From positions 1 through 9,465 of the forward strand of contig QIIH01000323.1 of the NCBI GenBank assembly GCA_003229235.1: a DNA stretch of 9,465 nucleotides, written 5' to 3'. The notes under the pieces are model-generated. The model was not told the origin of the DNA and did not search any database. It worked only from the letters and a program-made list of their open reading frames with translations. The stretch is from Flavobacteriales bacterium. GTDB lineage: Bacteria > Bacteroidota > Bacteroidia > Flavobacteriales > Flavobacteriaceae. Position numbers and translations under genes: made by a program. Of the stretch, positions 1 through 8,044 are shown one piece after another. Numbering within the stretch: position 1 is the stretch's first letter; the number at the start of each line of letters is the position of its first letter.

Positions 1-2
1 CC

Positions 3-1856
3 TTTGGGTTTGCGATTCTCATTTTATTCTTCTTATTAGGGCTTTTAAATTATAAAAGCAGGTTGCCCGAGAACAATCCTCTCCATTATTCTCATTTGAT
101 TAACTCTAATAAGCGACAATTAATCCAATTAAAAATTAATAAACCAATAAAAGCCACTAGCTTTTACGATCGATATCACGCCAATGTTATAAGCGTTAAC
201 AAATCTCCAGTATTTGGGCGAGTATTGCTTCAAATAAAAAAAGATAGTAGCTGTGTTCCCCTTGTGATAGGGCAAACAATTGTGACCAGAGAATCATTAA
301 TCCCGATAGATTTTGCCAAAAATCCTTATCAGTTCGACTATAAAGGATACTTAGCGTCTCTGCATATATATCACAAAATAAGCGCAAATAGATCGCTACT
401 AATATCAACTAAGCCTGAGAGTAAAAATCTGAGATATTGGGCGAATCTGGTGCAACAAAAGTATTCGACATCAATAGAAACTAATGTGAAAGACCCTTTG
501 GCCGCCTCTGTATTAAAAGCTCTACTGGTAGGGTATAAATCGGATCTTGATCCTACGGTTAAAAAAAGCTTCGCAAATGCTGGTGTATTACATCTGTTAG
601 CCGTTTCTGGGCTTCATGTAGGAATTGTGCTTTTATTAGTACAACGCATGCTGTGGTTCTTAAAAAGCATAAAAAACGGGCGATTTTGGTTGCTTTTACT
701 TAGCATAAGTAGCATTTGGTGTTTTGCCGCAATTACTGGCTTCTCGCCTTCTGTGGTACGAGCGTCTTTTATGTTTTCGCTTTTTGCGATTGGAAAGCAA
801 TTTAATCGCGGGCATAATAGTATAAATACGCTCTTTATAAGTGCTCTAATTATGCTTTGTGTTAATCCGTTTTATCTTTTACAAGTTGGCTTTCAATTAA
901 GCTATGCGGCGGTATTTTTTATTTTATTGTTATACCCAAAACTTGTTTCACTATGGATCCCTAAACACTCTATCGTTCGTAAATTGTGGCAATTATCTTG
1001 TGTTTCGATTAGTGCTCAGCTTGGTGTGCTGCCGTTTAGCCTGTATTATTTTAATGAGTTTCCGACCTTATTCTTGGTCTCAAACCTGGTGCTAGTACCT
1101 ATGATAGGCATTTTGCTTAGTTTGGGTTTAGTACTATTCTCTTTACAATTTTTAATTGTAGTCCCAGCTTGGTGTTTTGACATTCTAAATTTTTGGGTAG
1201 CAAACATTAATAAGTTCGCATTATGGATAAGCAAAATAGATTTTGCGGTAATTCAGAATATATATTTAAGCAAACTTCAAGTTGCAGTTCTCTTTATTGG
1301 TTTGATAACGGTATATGCGACATTGACAAAATTTAAGAAATACTCACTACGTATTATTAGTAGCTGTTCATGTCTCTTTTTAATCTGTATATGGCTTAAC
1401 AAAAGTAACAGACCTCCAGAACAGCTAATTGTATTAAACAGCTTTGGACAGACCATTATTGGACACAAATTTAATGAGAGTCTCGTGCTATTGTCAGATA
1501 CAATTACACCCAATCAATATGTGGTACATGGTTATAAACTTGTGATGGGCATTAAAAAACAAGCTACTAAGAAGCTTCCTCGGTTTTTTATCTATGATAA
1601 TAACGATATAATAATTTTGGACAAAAATGCAATCTTGCCAAGTATTTCAACTCAAATAAACACACTTATTTTAACAGACAACACAAAAATTAACTTAGAT
1701 AGATGGCTAACAAAACTAAACCCATCATTTGTTATTGCCGATGGAAGTAATTATAAAAATATGGTAAATCGTTGGCGAAAAAGCACTAAAAAACAAGGAA
1801 TTCTATTTCACGATACTGCAACACAAGGTGCGTATCAATTCAACATTAAAGAGTGA
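3..1856 (+). CDS. comEC: ComEC/Rec2-family competence protein (DNA-uptake channel), 5' end outside window
   Basis: The inner-membrane channel of this family carries single-stranded DNA into the cytoplasm during natural transformation. The frame is open from the first bases of the window, giving 617 visible codons. The first 20 include a hydrophobic stretch (FGFAILILFFLLGLL), so the TTG at 63 is not the real start, and the gene begins upstream. An N-terminal soluble domain (DUF4131-like) contains the NPxxFDY motif at about visible residues 107-113. The hallmark ComEC segment follows: ALLVG at about 173-177, then HLLAVSGLHVGIV at about 197-209. After this comes a run of hydrophobic helices to about residue 450. 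The last ~150 residues hold a poorly conserved soluble domain with IVLNSFGQ and IADGSNYK, and no HxHxDH metal-binding motif, so the metallo-beta-lactamase-like nuclease domain of the Bacillus-type protein is absent or degenerate. The gene converges on its neighbour with a 6-bp gap. Family assignment is firm; activity in DNA uptake is inferred. Confidence 0.93.
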   Translation, partial: FGFAILILFFLLGLLNYKSRLPENNPLHYSHLINSNKRQLIQLKINKPIKATSFYDRYHANVISVNKSPVFGRVLLQIKKDSSCVPLVIGQTIVTRESLIPIDFAKNPYQFDYKGYLASLHIYHKISANRSLLISTKPESKNLRYWANLVQQKYSTSIETNVKDPLAASVLKALLVGYKSDLDPTVKKSFANAGVLHLLAVSGLHVGIVLLLVQRMLWFLKSIKNGRFWLLLLSISSIWCFAAITGFSPSVVRASFMFSLFAIGKQFNRGHNSINTLFISALIMLCVNPFYLLQVGFQLSYAAVFFILLLYPKLVSLWIPKHSIVRKLWQLSCVSISAQLGVLPFSLYYFNEFPTLFLVSNLVLVPMIGILLSLGLVLFSLQFLIVVPAWCFDILNFWVANINKFALWISKIDFAVIQNIYLSKLQVAVLFIGLITVYATLTKFKKYSLRIISSCSCLFLICIWLNKSNRPPEQLIVLNSFGQTIIGHKFNESLVLLSDTITPNQYVVHGYKLVMGIKKQATKKLPRFFIYDNNDIIILDKNAILPSISTQINTLILTDNTKINLDRWLTKLNPSFVIADGSNYKNMVNRWRKSTKKQGILFHDTATQGAYQFNIKE

Positions 1857-1862
1857 ATTAAC

Positions 1863-2405
1863 TTAAAAAGTACTCACAAATTTTGCTTGATAGGCTTCCC
1901 ACGCAGCTTCGGTGGTGAGATTTTTGTAATCGTCGTTGGCAATCATTTTTAAATAAATTTCGATCTCTTTAGGTGTCTTATACCCCGGTAAAGCCTGAAT
2001 TAATGTACCGTCATCTTCAAAAAATACGAGACTCGGATACGCTTGCAATCTAAGTGCATCTGCAAAAAAGTGTGTCGCATTGCGACCTTTTCGGCCTGCT
2101 TGGTAATTAGGATTGGTATACTCAAAATCTTGATAAAAAACTGGCTCTGTCCCTTCGGCATTAAATTTAACGGCATAGTAATTCTCGTTAATAAAAGCTA
2201 TCACATTTGGATCGCTAAATGTTTTACGATCCATTAATTTACATGGTCCACACCAAGTAGTGTATGCGTCCATAAATATCTTTTTGGGCGTTTCTTTTTG
2301 AGCAGTTAGTGCCGAGTTCATGGTCATCCAATTGATTGATTGGCCAAAGGCAGTAGATCCAACGGCCAAAAACAACACAAGTAGTAATTTGTTCATATTC
2401 GTCAT
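1863..2405 (-). CDS. secreted thioredoxin-fold protein (thioredoxin_7/DUF255-like)
   Basis: This is a predicted periplasmic thiol-disulfide protein of 180 residues. A signal peptide is visible (hydrophobic LLLVLFLAVGSTAFG, probable cleavage near residues 21/22). The thioredoxin fold then shows FMDAYTTWCGPCK with the CGPC active site at 52-55, and the cis-proline in AYPSLVFF at about P124. Some 65 residues separate the active site from the cis-proline, including a polar insert at about 85-110, which resembles thioredoxin_7-type proteins rather than classical thioredoxin. A CGPC motif usually goes with a reducing role, but a secreted protein needs an electron donor, and none is encoded nearby. 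The start could be ATG 2405 or ATG 2396 (MNKLLL), which gives a more typical signal peptide. Neither has a clear ribosome-binding site. A strong hairpin lies 15 bases upstream of ATG 2405. The substrate is unknown. Confidence 0.88.
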   Translation of the reverse strand: MTNMNKLLLVLFLAVGSTAFGQSINWMTMNSALTAQKETPKKIFMDAYTTWCGPCKLMDRKTFSDPNVIAFINENYYAVKFNAEGTEPVFYQDFEYTNPNYQAGRKGRNATHFFADALRLQAYPSLVFFEDDGTLIQALPGYKTPKEIEIYLKMIANDDYKNLTTEAAWEAYQAKFVSTF

Positions 2406-2420
2406 AATAGGTTAAAATAC

Positions 2421-2453
2421 AAAAAGCGTTCCAATGCTAAGGAACGCTTTTTT
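2421..2453 (-). terminator. intrinsic terminator hairpin after the peptidase-transporter operon
   Basis: A perfect 12-bp inverted repeat (AAAAAGCGTTCC / GGAACGCTTTTT) encloses an 8-base loop. On the minus strand it lies 17 bases after the stop codon of the larger POT gene and ends in five T, then GTATTTT. This is the expected form of a rho-independent terminator for the 7899-to-2471 transcript. On the plus strand it also ends in six T, so it could work in both directions. It sits within the region that must serve as leader or promoter for the downstream thioredoxin gene. Confidence 0.82.
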
Positions 2454-2470
2454 AGTAGCAAAAATTGCAT

Positions 2471-4255
2471 TTATCTTACACCGTGCATCAATCTTTTTAG
2501 CAACGGATTAAGTACTATCGAGACAATTCCAACGCCAATGGGAATCAAAGTAAAAATTAAAAAGAACGTGCTTAGCGAATATTCTTCAGATATTTTGTCG
2601 ATCATTCCTCCCATAGTCCCAGCTGCTTTTTGCCCAACTGCAATGGCTAAATACCAAACTCCAAACATAAATCCAATCATTCTCGCAGGTACTAACTTAC
2701 TCAAATAAGAAAGCCCTACTGGCGAAATACAAAGCTCTCCCATTGTATGGAACAGATACGCCATGATTAAAAACACCATGCTTACAGAAGCAGTTTTTGC
2801 TCCTGGAGGAATATCTCCAGAGCCATACGATAAAAACGCAAATCCAAGACCTAATAACACCATCCCTATACCGTACTTCATCGCAGCACTTGGGTTATAT
2901 TTGCTTTCCCACCACTTAGAGAAAAATGGAGCCATGGTAATAATAAAGAAGGAGTTCAAAATGCTAAACCAAGTTGCATCTACCTCTGTTACATCAGAAT
3001 TAATTTTTTCGTATAATCTATAAATCACTAAAGCCCATAGCCCTATAAAGGCAATAGCTAATACAATATTTGACGTTCCTATGCGGTCAAAGGTCTTTTT
3101 AGCCAACAAATACAGCACCCAAGTAATTATAACAAGTGGTATTGTAGTTAAGAGTAAATCGACGATCGTAAATATAGTTGCAGCACTGCCTTCTAATGTT
3201 CTGTCTGTATAATCTCCGGCAAAAAGTGCCATACTCCCTAACGATTGCTCAAAGAACGAAAAGAAAAATACGGTAAAAATCCCGAAAATCGAAACCGCGA
3301 TAATTTTATCTCTAACTATAGGTAAATATCTACTAATCCTGGTAATAAGCAAATACAAAAACAGGGCTAGTGCTGTTAAAATAACAACATTAGTACCGCT
3401 CATTCCTCCTACTTCAAAAGGTAGTAAGTTTACGTCTTTAATCTTTTCAAGCGGATCGTTAAATAAGTACAATAGCCCACCTACAGATGCAAGGATCATT
3501 AAAATTTTATCCAGCGTAGTAAAAGGGTTTAATTTTTCTGTCGGTGCAGCATCTGCTTGTTCTGCAGGGCTTTCTTCGTTTATATTTTGAGGCAACTCTA
3601 CCTCGTGTTTTCCAGTGGGTTTACCTCCTATGCTTCCGAAGAGATCTTTAGCCAACCAGAATTGCAACATTCCTAATAACATAAAAAATCCTGCCAAGCC
3701 AAAGCCGTAAGCCCATCCGAAATTCTCTCCTAAGTAACCGCAAAGCAGCATTCCAAAGAAGGCACCAGCGTTTACACCCATATAAAAAATGGTGTAAGCC
3801 CCATCTTTTTTAGACTCTTTACCCTTGTACATCTCCGATATCATCGAAGTCACATTAGGTTTAAAAAAACCTGTTCCTACTATTAATAATGTTAAACCTA
3901 AATAAAACGATGGGGTTGTCTCGAAAGCCATTGAGGCATGGCCAAGAGTCATAATCACACAACCAATTACCACGGCCACCCTGTAACCCGTTATTTTATC
4001 GGCAATCCAGCCTCCTACAATTGGAGTTAGATATAAAAGCGAAGCATAGGTCCCAATAAGTGCTAAGGCATGCTCGCGAGGCCAATCCCAGCCTGGATTA
4101 TCACTCATATAAGGCGCTACTAAGAAAAAGATAAGCAATAGTCGCATTCCGTAAAAGGAAAAGCGTTCCCACATTTCTGTAAAAAACAACACAAATAATC
4201 CCGCAGGATGACCTAAAACTTTGTCTTTAAATAGGTTCTCTATATCAGTATTCAT
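2471..4255 (-). CDS. POT/PTR-family proton-coupled peptide transporter, enlarged form
   Basis: This inner-membrane proton:di-/tripeptide symporter of the major facilitator superfamily has 594 residues, against roughly 450-520 for most bacterial members. The ExxER proton/peptide motif is present in helix 1 (E27, E30, R31 in TEMWERFSFYG). The helix 4 lysine is K131 in GFFKPN, the helix 7 FEQ is at about 334-336, and the helix 10 motif GELCISPVGLS is at about 505-515. A charged linker (about 208-245, rich in E, P and A) follows helix 6. Two hydrophobic segments (about 248-265 and 286-305) match the bacterial HA/HB pair. Unusually, two more hydrophobic segments (about 358-384 and 395-412) lie between helix 7 and the helix 8 motif TWFSILN. 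The usual WFQSxN glutamine is replaced by serine there. The gene starts 12 bp after the other POT gene, so co-transcription and possibly translational coupling are likely. Specificity cannot be read from sequence. Confidence 0.94.
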   Translation of the reverse strand: MNTDIENLFKDKVLGHPAGLFVLFFTEMWERFSFYGMRLLLIFFLVAPYMSDNPGWDWPREHALALIGTYASLLYLTPIVGGWIADKITGYRVAVVIGCVIMTLGHASMAFETTPSFYLGLTLLIVGTGFFKPNVTSMISEMYKGKESKKDGAYTIFYMGVNAGAFFGMLLCGYLGENFGWAYGFGLAGFFMLLGMLQFWLAKDLFGSIGGKPTGKHEVELPQNINEESPAEQADAAPTEKLNPFTTLDKILMILASVGGLLYLFNDPLEKIKDVNLLPFEVGGMSGTNVVILTALALFLYLLITRISRYLPIVRDKIIAVSIFGIFTVFFFSFFEQSLGSMALFAGDYTDRTLEGSAATIFTIVDLLLTTIPLVIITWVLYLLAKKTFDRIGTSNIVLAIAFIGLWALVIYRLYEKINSDVTEVDATWFSILNSFFIITMAPFFSKWWESKYNPSAAMKYGIGMVLLGLGFAFLSYGSGDIPPGAKTASVSMVFLIMAYLFHTMGELCISPVGLSYLSKLVPARMIGFMFGVWYLAIAVGQKAAGTMGGMIDKISEEYSLSTFFLIFTLIPIGVGIVSIVLNPLLKRLMHGVR

Positions 4256-4267
4256 AGGGATTTTAGT

Positions 4268-5695
4268 TTAGTTATCTGCTAGTTCGAATCCTTCGGCTTC
4301 TTCGTGTTTTGTCGATTTTAAATCTTCTGCACCATGCGTTAAACGCTTAAGTGGTTTTAATATAAGTATGATCAATATTCCAAAAACTGTACAGAATACT
4401 GCGATTCCTGTAAATATCTCGAACTCACCAGCAGATTGGGAGTATTCACCAACCATTCCAGCCACCTTGTTTCCAATACCAGTTGCGGCAAAATAAGCTC
4501 CCATCATAAACGAAGCATATTTTACTGGAGCTAATTTTGTAATAAAAGATAAGGCAACTGGAGAGGCACATAACTCACCAATTGTATGAAACAGATAGGC
4601 CAAGACTAACCAAATCATTGCAGCTTTCTCTGTGTAATCACCTTCTACTCCAACTACCTCTGTAGTAGCTTTGGTCATAAACAAGAAACCAAGACCCATA
4701 ATGATTACTCCAATCGCCATTTTAAAAAGTGAAGATCCTTCTTTTCCTTTCATCTTCCATTTGTACCAGAAACCAGCTATTAGGGTTCCAAAAACAATAA
4801 TAAAGAAAGCATTTACAGATTGGAACCAGGCTGCAGGTATTTCGCTGCCAATAAAGGGCAACTCAAAACTCAACATTCTATCTGTTTTTTGTTCGGCATA
4901 AAGATTCATTAAACCACCGGCTTGCTCAAAAGCGCCCCAAAAAACGATAATGATAATAAAAGACAAGAACAAGACTAACATTCTATCTTTCTCGATTTTA
5001 GAAAGCGGCTTTTTCATAGCAGCTTTTAACTCTGGATCTTCAGATGCTCCTAAGAAATCACCTATCCCTTTTAAATATTTTAGACCGTAAAGGTAGACTA
5101 CTTGACCAATTGCCATTCCAATTCCGGCAATTCCGAAGCCTGCATGCCAACCCCATTTAATGGCCACAGCACCTACTGCCAAAGCCCCAAAAAATGCTCC
5201 AAGATTTATGCCAATATAAAATAAGTAAAATCCTTTGTCTCTTCGTTCGTCACCCTGCTTGTAAAGGCCACCTACCATCGTCGAGATGTTTGGCTTTAAA
5301 AAGCCAACACCAGCAACGATTAGTATGAGACCGGTAAAAAAGGCCCATTCTGCATTAACAGCTAGAATCCCATGACCTGCACAGAGGAGCAATCCCCCGA
5401 GCATCACAGCCTTTTTTTGACCAATAAATTTGTCGGCAATCCAGCCTCCAGGAATCGAAGTTAAATACACAAACATAGTATAGGTTCCATAAAACCCAAT
5501 CGTTTCGGCATTCGACCAACCGTAACCCGATTGCGGATCTCCCATGATTATCGGAGCTGCTAAAAAGAGTGTCAAAATAGCACGCATTCCATAGTAAGAG
5601 AAACGTTCCCACATTTCTACAAAGAACAGTACATATAAACCTACAGGATGTCCTCTAAATTCTTTCTCGTGGGGTAATTTGCTTACAGTCGACAT
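4268..5695 (-). CDS. POT/PTR-family proton-coupled peptide transporter, 12-helix form
   Basis: A second inner-membrane proton:di-/tripeptide symporter, with 475 residues. Helix 1 has E27, E30 and R31 in VEMWERFSYYG, and the helix 4 lysine is K134 in GFLKPN. FEQ is at 256-258, WFQSVN at 290-295, and GELCASPVALS at 373-383, so all family landmarks are intact. Twelve hydrophobic segments can be counted. Helix 6 (to about 206) is joined to helix 7 (from about 239) by a hydrophilic linker of about 32 residues, with no HA/HB pair. It ends in a charged tail of about 20 residues. The ATG is 26 bp after the peptidase stop codon and the stop is 12 bp before the next POT gene, placing it in the middle of a three-gene operon. 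It is clearly paralogous to its neighbour but diverged, so the two probably differ in substrate range or affinity. That difference is inferred. Confidence 0.95.
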   Translation of the reverse strand: MSTVSKLPHEKEFRGHPVGLYVLFFVEMWERFSYYGMRAILTLFLAAPIIMGDPQSGYGWSNAETIGFYGTYTMFVYLTSIPGGWIADKFIGQKKAVMLGGLLLCAGHGILAVNAEWAFFTGLILIVAGVGFLKPNISTMVGGLYKQGDERRDKGFYLFYIGINLGAFFGALAVGAVAIKWGWHAGFGIAGIGMAIGQVVYLYGLKYLKGIGDFLGASEDPELKAAMKKPLSKIEKDRMLVLFLSFIIIIVFWGAFEQAGGLMNLYAEQKTDRMLSFELPFIGSEIPAAWFQSVNAFFIIVFGTLIAGFWYKWKMKGKEGSSLFKMAIGVIIMGLGFLFMTKATTEVVGVEGDYTEKAAMIWLVLAYLFHTIGELCASPVALSFITKLAPVKYASFMMGAYFAATGIGNKVAGMVGEYSQSAGEFEIFTGIAVFCTVFGILIILILKPLKRLTHGAEDLKSTKHEEAEGFELADN

Positions 5696-5721
5696 ATAAT
5701 TATGTATTAGTTAGTTAGGTT

Positions 5722-7899
5722 TTAATTTAATAGATGTTCCTTTACAAAATTGGTCATCTTAGTATATAGGTGAAGGCGCGTATTGCCTCCATAAATTCCG
5801 TGATTTTTGTCTGGATACATGGCCCAATCAAATTGTTTGTTAGCCTGTACCAAAGCCTCAACAAGGCGAGTACTGTTTTGTACATGCACATTGTCGTCTG
5901 CCGTACCATGCACCAATAAGAAATCTCCTTTGAGCTTTTCTACATGATTGATAGGCGAATTGTTATTATATCCGTCTGGGTTTTCTTGGGGAGTACTCAT
6001 AAAACGCTCGGTATAAACGGTATCATAAAAACGCCAGCTTCCTACTGGAGCAACTGCAATGGCCATAGAGAAGGTGTCACTAGCTTGAAACAGACAATTA
6101 GCAGACATAAATCCGCCATAACTCCAACCCCAAATACCAACACGACTAGCATCAATATAAGGTAGTTCTCCTAGCTTTTTTGCTGCAGCAATTTGATCCT
6201 CAACTTCGTATTTTCCTAGCTCAAGTTGCGTCATCTTTTTAAAATCACGCCCTTTAAGTCCAGTACCACGACCGTCTACACAAACAACGACAATTCCTTG
6301 TTGTGCTAACATTTGATGCCAATAATCGTTACTCCCACCCCAACGATCAGAAACATTCTGAGAGCCAGGCCCTGAGTATTGGAACATAAATAAGGGATAG
6401 GTTTTTTCCGGATCAAAATCGGCAGGCTTAATGGTATACATATTAAGGTCTTCGCCATTTATGGCAATGGTCGAGTATTCCTTTTTAGACATTTGATAGC
6501 CAAACAACTTTGTACGTAAGGTCGAATTATTTTTAATTTCTCTCACTTCTTTTCCGTCTAATGCATTGCGCAGAGAATAGATTGGAGGAATTTCGGAACT
6601 AGAATACGTATTGATAAAATAACTATAGTCTGCACTAAAAGAAGCGCTATTATTACCCTTTCGGCTGCTTAATTTTACTTTGTTCTTTCCGTTAGACAGT
6701 ACCGAATACACATCGCGATAAATACTACCTTCTTCCGAACTCTGATAATAAATACGCCCTGTATTATCGTCAAAGCCATAATATTTGGTTACTTCCCAAT
6801 CGCCTTTAGACACTTGATGCAGTAGCTTTCCTGTTTTGTCGTACTGGTAAATATGGTTCCAGCCGTCTTTTTCGCTAGTCCATATAAAGCTGTTATCCTC
6901 TAAAAACGTAAGATCGCTTGTAATGTCTACATACGCCTTATCTGTCTCTTGTAGTATCAATTCAGAAGAAGCATCGCTACCGTTTACAAATACCAAATCG
7001 ACTGTATTTTGCTTGCGATTAGTTAATTGAACACTCAATACATTGGCGTCGTTAGTCCATTCTAGTCTAGGAATATAATAATTGTTATACCCAGACAAAT
7101 CTACCTTTTTAGTGCTTTTTGAATTTAAATCGTACAAATGCAAACTCACTTTTGCATTGGCTTCCCCAGCCTTAGGATACTTAAAAACCTGTTGTTTTTG
7201 ATATAGATCTTTACCATAAACATCCATAGAAAACTCGTTTACCTTAGATTCATCAAAACGAATAAAGGCCAATTTTTGTCCATCCTCGCTCCAATCAAAG
7301 GCGCGAACAAAACCAAACTCTTCTTCGTATACCCAATCGGTAATACCGTTTATGATGGCATTCTTTTTACCATCTCTTGTGATTTGCATAGTCTTCTCTG
7401 TTGACAAATCTTTTAGGTATAAATTATTTTCAAACCCATATGCTATTTTGCTTCCGTCTGGGCTAAAAGTGGGCTCCTGAATTTTATCGTCGGACACCTT
7501 ATTAAGTGCCTTAGTTTTTAAATCGTACACATAATAGGTCCCTATAGAAGATCGTCTGTAAACAGCCTCTATTTGTGTGGCGAGCAACATTTTATACTCA
7601 TTATCACTTAACGTATAGCTAACTATAAATTCGACACCATCAAGATCGTCGGTATTCACCATGGTACGCACCAAACTAGACGTTGCATAATCATAAACAT
7701 CTACGGTAGAAGCGCGTGCCTCCCGGTCGTAATTAAGTACTACATATTCTTTACCGTTGTCTAGAGATTGAAGCCTATCTAAACGCTCTGTCCTGAATTC
7801 TCCTTGCCAAATTTCTTCTAAAGTGATTTGTTTTTTTTGAGCGATTGCTACTGTGGTGCTTAAAAAGATAACACACCAAAACCATTTTGTAAGCGGCAT
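5722..7899 (-). CDS. dipeptidyl-peptidase IV (S9B serine peptidase), periplasmic
   Basis: This peptidase removes X-Pro or X-Ala dipeptides from the N-terminus of peptides, probably in the periplasm. The frame opens at TTG 7929, but ATG 7899 is preferred: it yields 725 residues, starting with a typical signal peptide (MPLTKWFWCVIFLSTTVAIA, cut before QKK). Residues from about 40 to 470 form the beta-propeller. They include DWVYEEEF at 188-195, whose paired glutamates bind the substrate amino terminus and set S9B enzymes apart from other prolyl peptidases. The alpha/beta-hydrolase domain follows, with the oxyanion tyrosine Y508 (FQYSGPGSQ), nucleophile S593 in GWSYGG, D668 in HGTADDNVH and H700 in KNHGIYGG. 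The triad is complete and the length is normal. It is the first gene of an apparent operon with two POT transporters, which fits supply of dipeptides for uptake. The upstream region has no clear ribosome-binding site. Confidence 0.96.
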   Translation of the reverse strand: MPLTKWFWCVIFLSTTVAIAQKKQITLEEIWQGEFRTERLDRLQSLDNGKEYVVLNYDREARASTVDVYDYATSSLVRTMVNTDDLDGVEFIVSYTLSDNEYKMLLATQIEAVYRRSSIGTYYVYDLKTKALNKVSDDKIQEPTFSPDGSKIAYGFENNLYLKDLSTEKTMQITRDGKKNAIINGITDWVYEEEFGFVRAFDWSEDGQKLAFIRFDESKVNEFSMDVYGKDLYQKQQVFKYPKAGEANAKVSLHLYDLNSKSTKKVDLSGYNNYYIPRLEWTNDANVLSVQLTNRKQNTVDLVFVNGSDASSELILQETDKAYVDITSDLTFLEDNSFIWTSEKDGWNHIYQYDKTGKLLHQVSKGDWEVTKYYGFDDNTGRIYYQSSEEGSIYRDVYSVLSNGKNKVKLSSRKGNNSASFSADYSYFINTYSSSEIPPIYSLRNALDGKEVREIKNNSTLRTKLFGYQMSKKEYSTIAINGEDLNMYTIKPADFDPEKTYPLFMFQYSGPGSQNVSDRWGGSNDYWHQMLAQQGIVVVCVDGRGTGLKGRDFKKMTQLELGKYEVEDQIAAAKKLGELPYIDASRVGIWGWSYGGFMSANCLFQASDTFSMAIAVAPVGSWRFYDTVYTERFMSTPQENPDGYNNNSPINHVEKLKGDFLLVHGTADDNVHVQNSTRLVEALVQANKQFDWAMYPDKNHGIYGGNTRLHLYTKMTNFVKEHLLN

Positions 7900-8015
7900 A
7901 TAATTGCTATTATTTAATTGGAATACCAAGTTTACTAAAAAATAGTCAAAAAAAGGCCTATTTTTCTGTTAATCCCGTATAATGTATTAGAACTCCGTTA
8001 TCAGGGGCAAAATAG

Positions 8016-8023
8016 TATATTTG
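8016..8023 (+). promoter_or_regulatory. Bacteroidota-type -7 promoter element for the HMG-CoA reductase gene
   Basis: TATATTTG matches the Bacteroidota -7 consensus TAnnTTTG exactly and lies 21 bases before the ATG at 8045. Transcription would begin near 8030, giving a leader of about 15 bases. No good -33 TTG is present at the usual spacing; the nearest candidate is a weak TTA around 7998-8000. The call therefore rests on the -7 element and its position. Confidence 0.5.
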
Positions 8024-8044
8024 TACAGCAAATTATAGTTCTCT

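Noticed and set aside
63..65. TTG as start codon of the ComEC gene
   Set aside because: The same frame is open back to the first bases of the window and encodes a hydrophobic helix expected in ComEC, so the true start lies upstream.
2471..5695. Tandem POT genes as a recent duplication
   Set aside because: The two proteins share motifs but differ in length, topology and most residues, and the similar DNA is confined to motif-coding regions. An old divergence or separate acquisition is more likely.
7900..7929. TTG at 7929 as start of the dipeptidyl-peptidase gene
   Set aside because: It would add ten polar residues before a typical signal peptide. ATG 7899 gives the expected N-terminus.
7927..7934. 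TAAACTTG on the minus strand as -7 promoter element of the peptidase operon
   Set aside because: It has one mismatch to TAnnTTTG and sits at a sensible distance from ATG 7899, but there is no TTG at a suitable spacing upstream (the closest leaves only 12 bases). It is too weak to list in AT-rich DNA.
7938..7965. Inverted repeat AAAAATAG / CTATTTTT in the divergent intergenic region
   Set aside because: It is an 8-bp, almost purely A/T repeat with a 12-base spacer, which is expected by chance here. It could be an operator but nothing supports that.
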